The notes under the pieces were generated by a model. It had not been told where the DNA came from and ran no database searches. It saw nothing but the letters and a program-made list of their open reading frames with translations. Below, piece by piece: positions 62,269 through 64,000 of a stretch of 64,000 nucleotides of DNA (position 1 is the stretch's first letter; every line of letters begins with the position of its first letter). The stretch lies in assembly GCA_003554105.1 (NCBI GenBank), contig PWFQ01000075.1, positions 1 to 64,000 of the forward strand. The letters run 5' to 3'. The stretch comes from Clostridiaceae bacterium (GTDB taxonomy: Bacteria; Bacillota; Clostridia; Peptostreptococcales; T1SED10-28). A program made the translations under genes and the position numbers.

Positions 62269-64000
62269 AAATACGATTAATCAGATTGCTGCCGGAGAAG
62301 TAATTGAAGGTCCCCATTCTGTAGTGAAAGAGTTAATTGAAAATGCCATGGATGCCCATGCTACAAAAATTCAAGTTGAAATTCGTGATGGGGGTAAATC
62401 TTTCATAAAAATTTCCGATAACGGTTCGGGTATTGATCCTGAAGATATGGACTGGGTTTTTGAAAGACATTGCACATCCAAGATCAAGGAAATCAAAGAT
62501 CTTGATGAATTAAACACACTTGGATTTCGGGGAGAAGCATTGGCAAGTATTGCTTCAGTTTCTGAAGTTGAAATGGTCAGTCGCAAAAAAGACTGTGATA
62601 CAGGAATGAGTATTGCACTATCAGGCGGAGAAGTAGTTCAAAAGAAGGAAGTAAGCGCAAATCAAGGAACAACCCTGATCATAAGAAATCTATTTTTCAA
62701 TACACCTGCACGCAGAAAATTTATGAAAACCAGTAAGGCCGAGACAACGAAAGTTAATGAGGTTATGACACGCTTAGCCATCGCTGAAAGTACAATCGGA
62801 TTCAAGTATGTTAATAATAATAATATTATGTTTACTACATCGGGAAATGGTAATCTCAGTGATGTTCTGTTATCCATCTTTCCAAAGGATTTTTACAAGA
62901 ATATGCTAAAAGTCAAAGGGGGAGGAGAAATCCGAAAAGTTCAAGGATTTATCAGTCAACCCATGTATACAAGAGGAAATCGGAATTTACAAATCTTTTT
63001 TGTTAACCAGCGCTTAGTAAAAAGCTCCTTGATTACAAAAGCTCTGGAGGAAGCGTATGAAAACTCTGTTATGACAAAAAAATTCCCCATATCAATCCTT
63101 CATTTGACAATACCTTCCAGAGAAATTGATGTGAATATTCATCCATCTAAAACTGAAGTGAAGTTTTATAACGAATCAGACGTATACGGTTTCATTTATG
63201 AAACTGTTAAAGAATCACTTGGTCGTAATAACCGGATTTATGAACCGACAAAAAATCATAAAATTCCTTCGGTAAGTGCTTCCGAAGAGCGATTTCAAAA
63301 AGAAAATAACACCAGGGATCATCACAAGAAGGAGGGAAGCATTGCTTCTTCTTTCGATATTCCATCCACTAAACCTTCCAGTGAACGGGAATTGCTGAAA
63401 AGAACAAAAGAATTTGACAAAACTCTTCAATCCAAACTGAATAAACAAATTGAATCCGAGGACAGAGAATCCCTGAACGACACATTAATCACTATTCAAG
63501 AGAAGCAGGAATCCTTCAAGACAGCTAAAAATCATGGTCACGATTCCTTGCCCTACACACTCGATCCACTTCATGGCTTTAAACTCTTCGGTCAAATTTT
63601 TACGTCATATATTCTGTTTCAGGAAAAGGATTTCCTCTTTCTTATCGATCAGCATGCTGCTCATGAGAGAATGTTATATGAGAACTATAAAAGGGCAGTA
63701 AATTACAAAGAAATTGTCCGTCAACGTCTTCTTAAACCGGAGTCGATTCAACTCAGTTATGAGGATTTTTCTCATTTTCAGCTTTACAAGGAACAATTTG
63801 AGGCTGTCGGCTATACAATTGAAGAGTTCGGGAAAAACACAATTCTCATTCGTGAAGTACCCGTAGTCATTGGTATGCCAAAAAACACTTCGTTTATACT
63901 GGAGATTATCGATCGACTGAAATCCCAGGAAAAAGAAAAAGATCTCCAGGAAATCATCATAGAAAAGTCCTGTAAAGCAGCAGTAAAAGCTAATCAAAAG
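62240..64000 (+). CDS. mutL: DNA mismatch repair protein MutL (3' end outside window)
   Basis: The frame from the ATG at 62240 stays open to the window end (587 codons). The GHKL ATPase motifs are seen: IENAMDAHAT, DNGSGI, TLGFRGEALAS. A low-complexity linker runs about residues 335-440. The C-terminal domain holds IDQHAAHERMLYE, the metal-binding endonuclease motif, and ends near SCKAAVKANQK. So this is an endonuclease-type MutL. GAGGAG lies 8 bases upstream; it overlaps mutS by 29 bases. The N-terminal VIEGPHSVVKE has Gly where many have Arg. Confidence 0.96.
   Translation, partial: MARRVRMLDENTINQIAAGEVIEGPHSVVKELIENAMDAHATKIQVEIRDGGKSFIKISDNGSGIDPEDMDWVFERHCTSKIKEIKDLDELNTLGFRGEALASIASVSEVEMVSRKKDCDTGMSIALSGGEVVQKKEVSANQGTTLIIRNLFFNTPARRKFMKTSKAETTKVNEVMTRLAIAESTIGFKYVNNNNIMFTTSGNGNLSDVLLSIFPKDFYKNMLKVKGGGEIRKVQGFISQPMYTRGNRNLQIFFVNQRLVKSSLITKALEEAYENSVMTKKFPISILHLTIPSREIDVNIHPSKTEVKFYNESDVYGFIYETVKESLGRNNRIYEPTKNHKIPSVSASEERFQKENNTRDHHKKEGSIASSFDIPSTKPSSERELLKRTKEFDKTLQSKLNKQIESEDRESLNDTLITIQEKQESFKTAKNHGHDSLPYTLDPLHGFKLFGQIFTSYILFQEKDFLFLIDQHAAHERMLYENYKRAVNYKEIVRQRLLKPESIQLSYEDFSHFQLYKEQFEAVGYTIEEFGKNTILIREVPVVIGMPKNTSFILEIIDRLKSQEKEKDLQEIIIEKSCKAAVKANQK

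Noticed and set aside
1-64000. CRISPR arrays, insertion sequences, tRNA and rRNA genes
   Set aside because: No regularly spaced repeats, transposase frames, cloverleaf sequences or rRNA-like segments were found by eye.

Overview
The window is a gene-dense, low-GC chromosomal segment from a Gram-positive anaerobe of the class Clostridia. The evidence is AT-rich coding sequence with strong AGGAGG ribosome sites, frequent TTG and GTG starts, T-box leaders on thrS and pheS, an L20-type leader with an AUU-started infC, and Firmicutes gene order throughout. The ferredoxin-linked 2-oxoacid oxidoreductase operon points to an anaerobe. I see no tRNA or rRNA genes, insertion sequences, prophage genes or CRISPR arrays.

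Layout. 1-8280: the end of valS, a convergent DUF4364 gene, a short QueG-like iron-sulfur protein, a NodB-type lipoprotein, hpt, a CPBP membrane protease, a methyltransferase, a cold-shock gene, hslO and a DUF445 gene. 8300-16550: T-box thrS, infC-rpmI-rplT, an RNA 2'-O-methyltransferase, T-box pheST. 16600-22630: zapA, yqeG and a seven-gene comG-like (type IV pseudopilus) operon. 22700-36980: the conserved block peptidase-efp-CD1247-asp23-nusB-xseA-xseB-ispA, a YuiD/PAP2 gene, a large structured RNA, its membrane partner oapA, then dxs-tlyA-argR-recN-spo0A-nudix-xerD. 37000-45230: deoB-pdp, a DHH-CBS-nucleotidyltransferase fusion, scpAB-rluB, a small unknown gene and mnmM. 45260-50580: an oadA-like carboxyltransferase, korDABC and an RpiR regulator. 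50740-64000: cmk-ispH-S1, three tandem M42 peptidases, a convergent aminotransferase, miaB-mutS-mutL (mutL runs off the window).

The outstanding feature is at 28527-29086: an OLE (ornate, large, extremophilic) RNA of about 560 nt. It lies exactly where this rare class is known to sit, inside the nusB-xse-ispA/dxs-tlyA-argR-recN isoprenoid cluster and directly upstream of a four-helix membrane protein matching OapA. Its two ends pair over several helices, and it has its own sigma-A-like promoter. OLE RNP complexes are known from extremophilic and anaerobic Gram-positives and act at the membrane in stress tolerance.

A second theme is absence. At five places where spore-forming Firmicutes carry sporulation genes (spoIIIA after efp, spoIVB before spo0A, spoIIM before xerD, dacF-spoIIA-sigF after the phosphorylase, dacB-spmAB between scpB and rluB) this genome has none, yet spo0A is intact. 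This suggests a non-sporulating lineage that kept Spo0A for other work.
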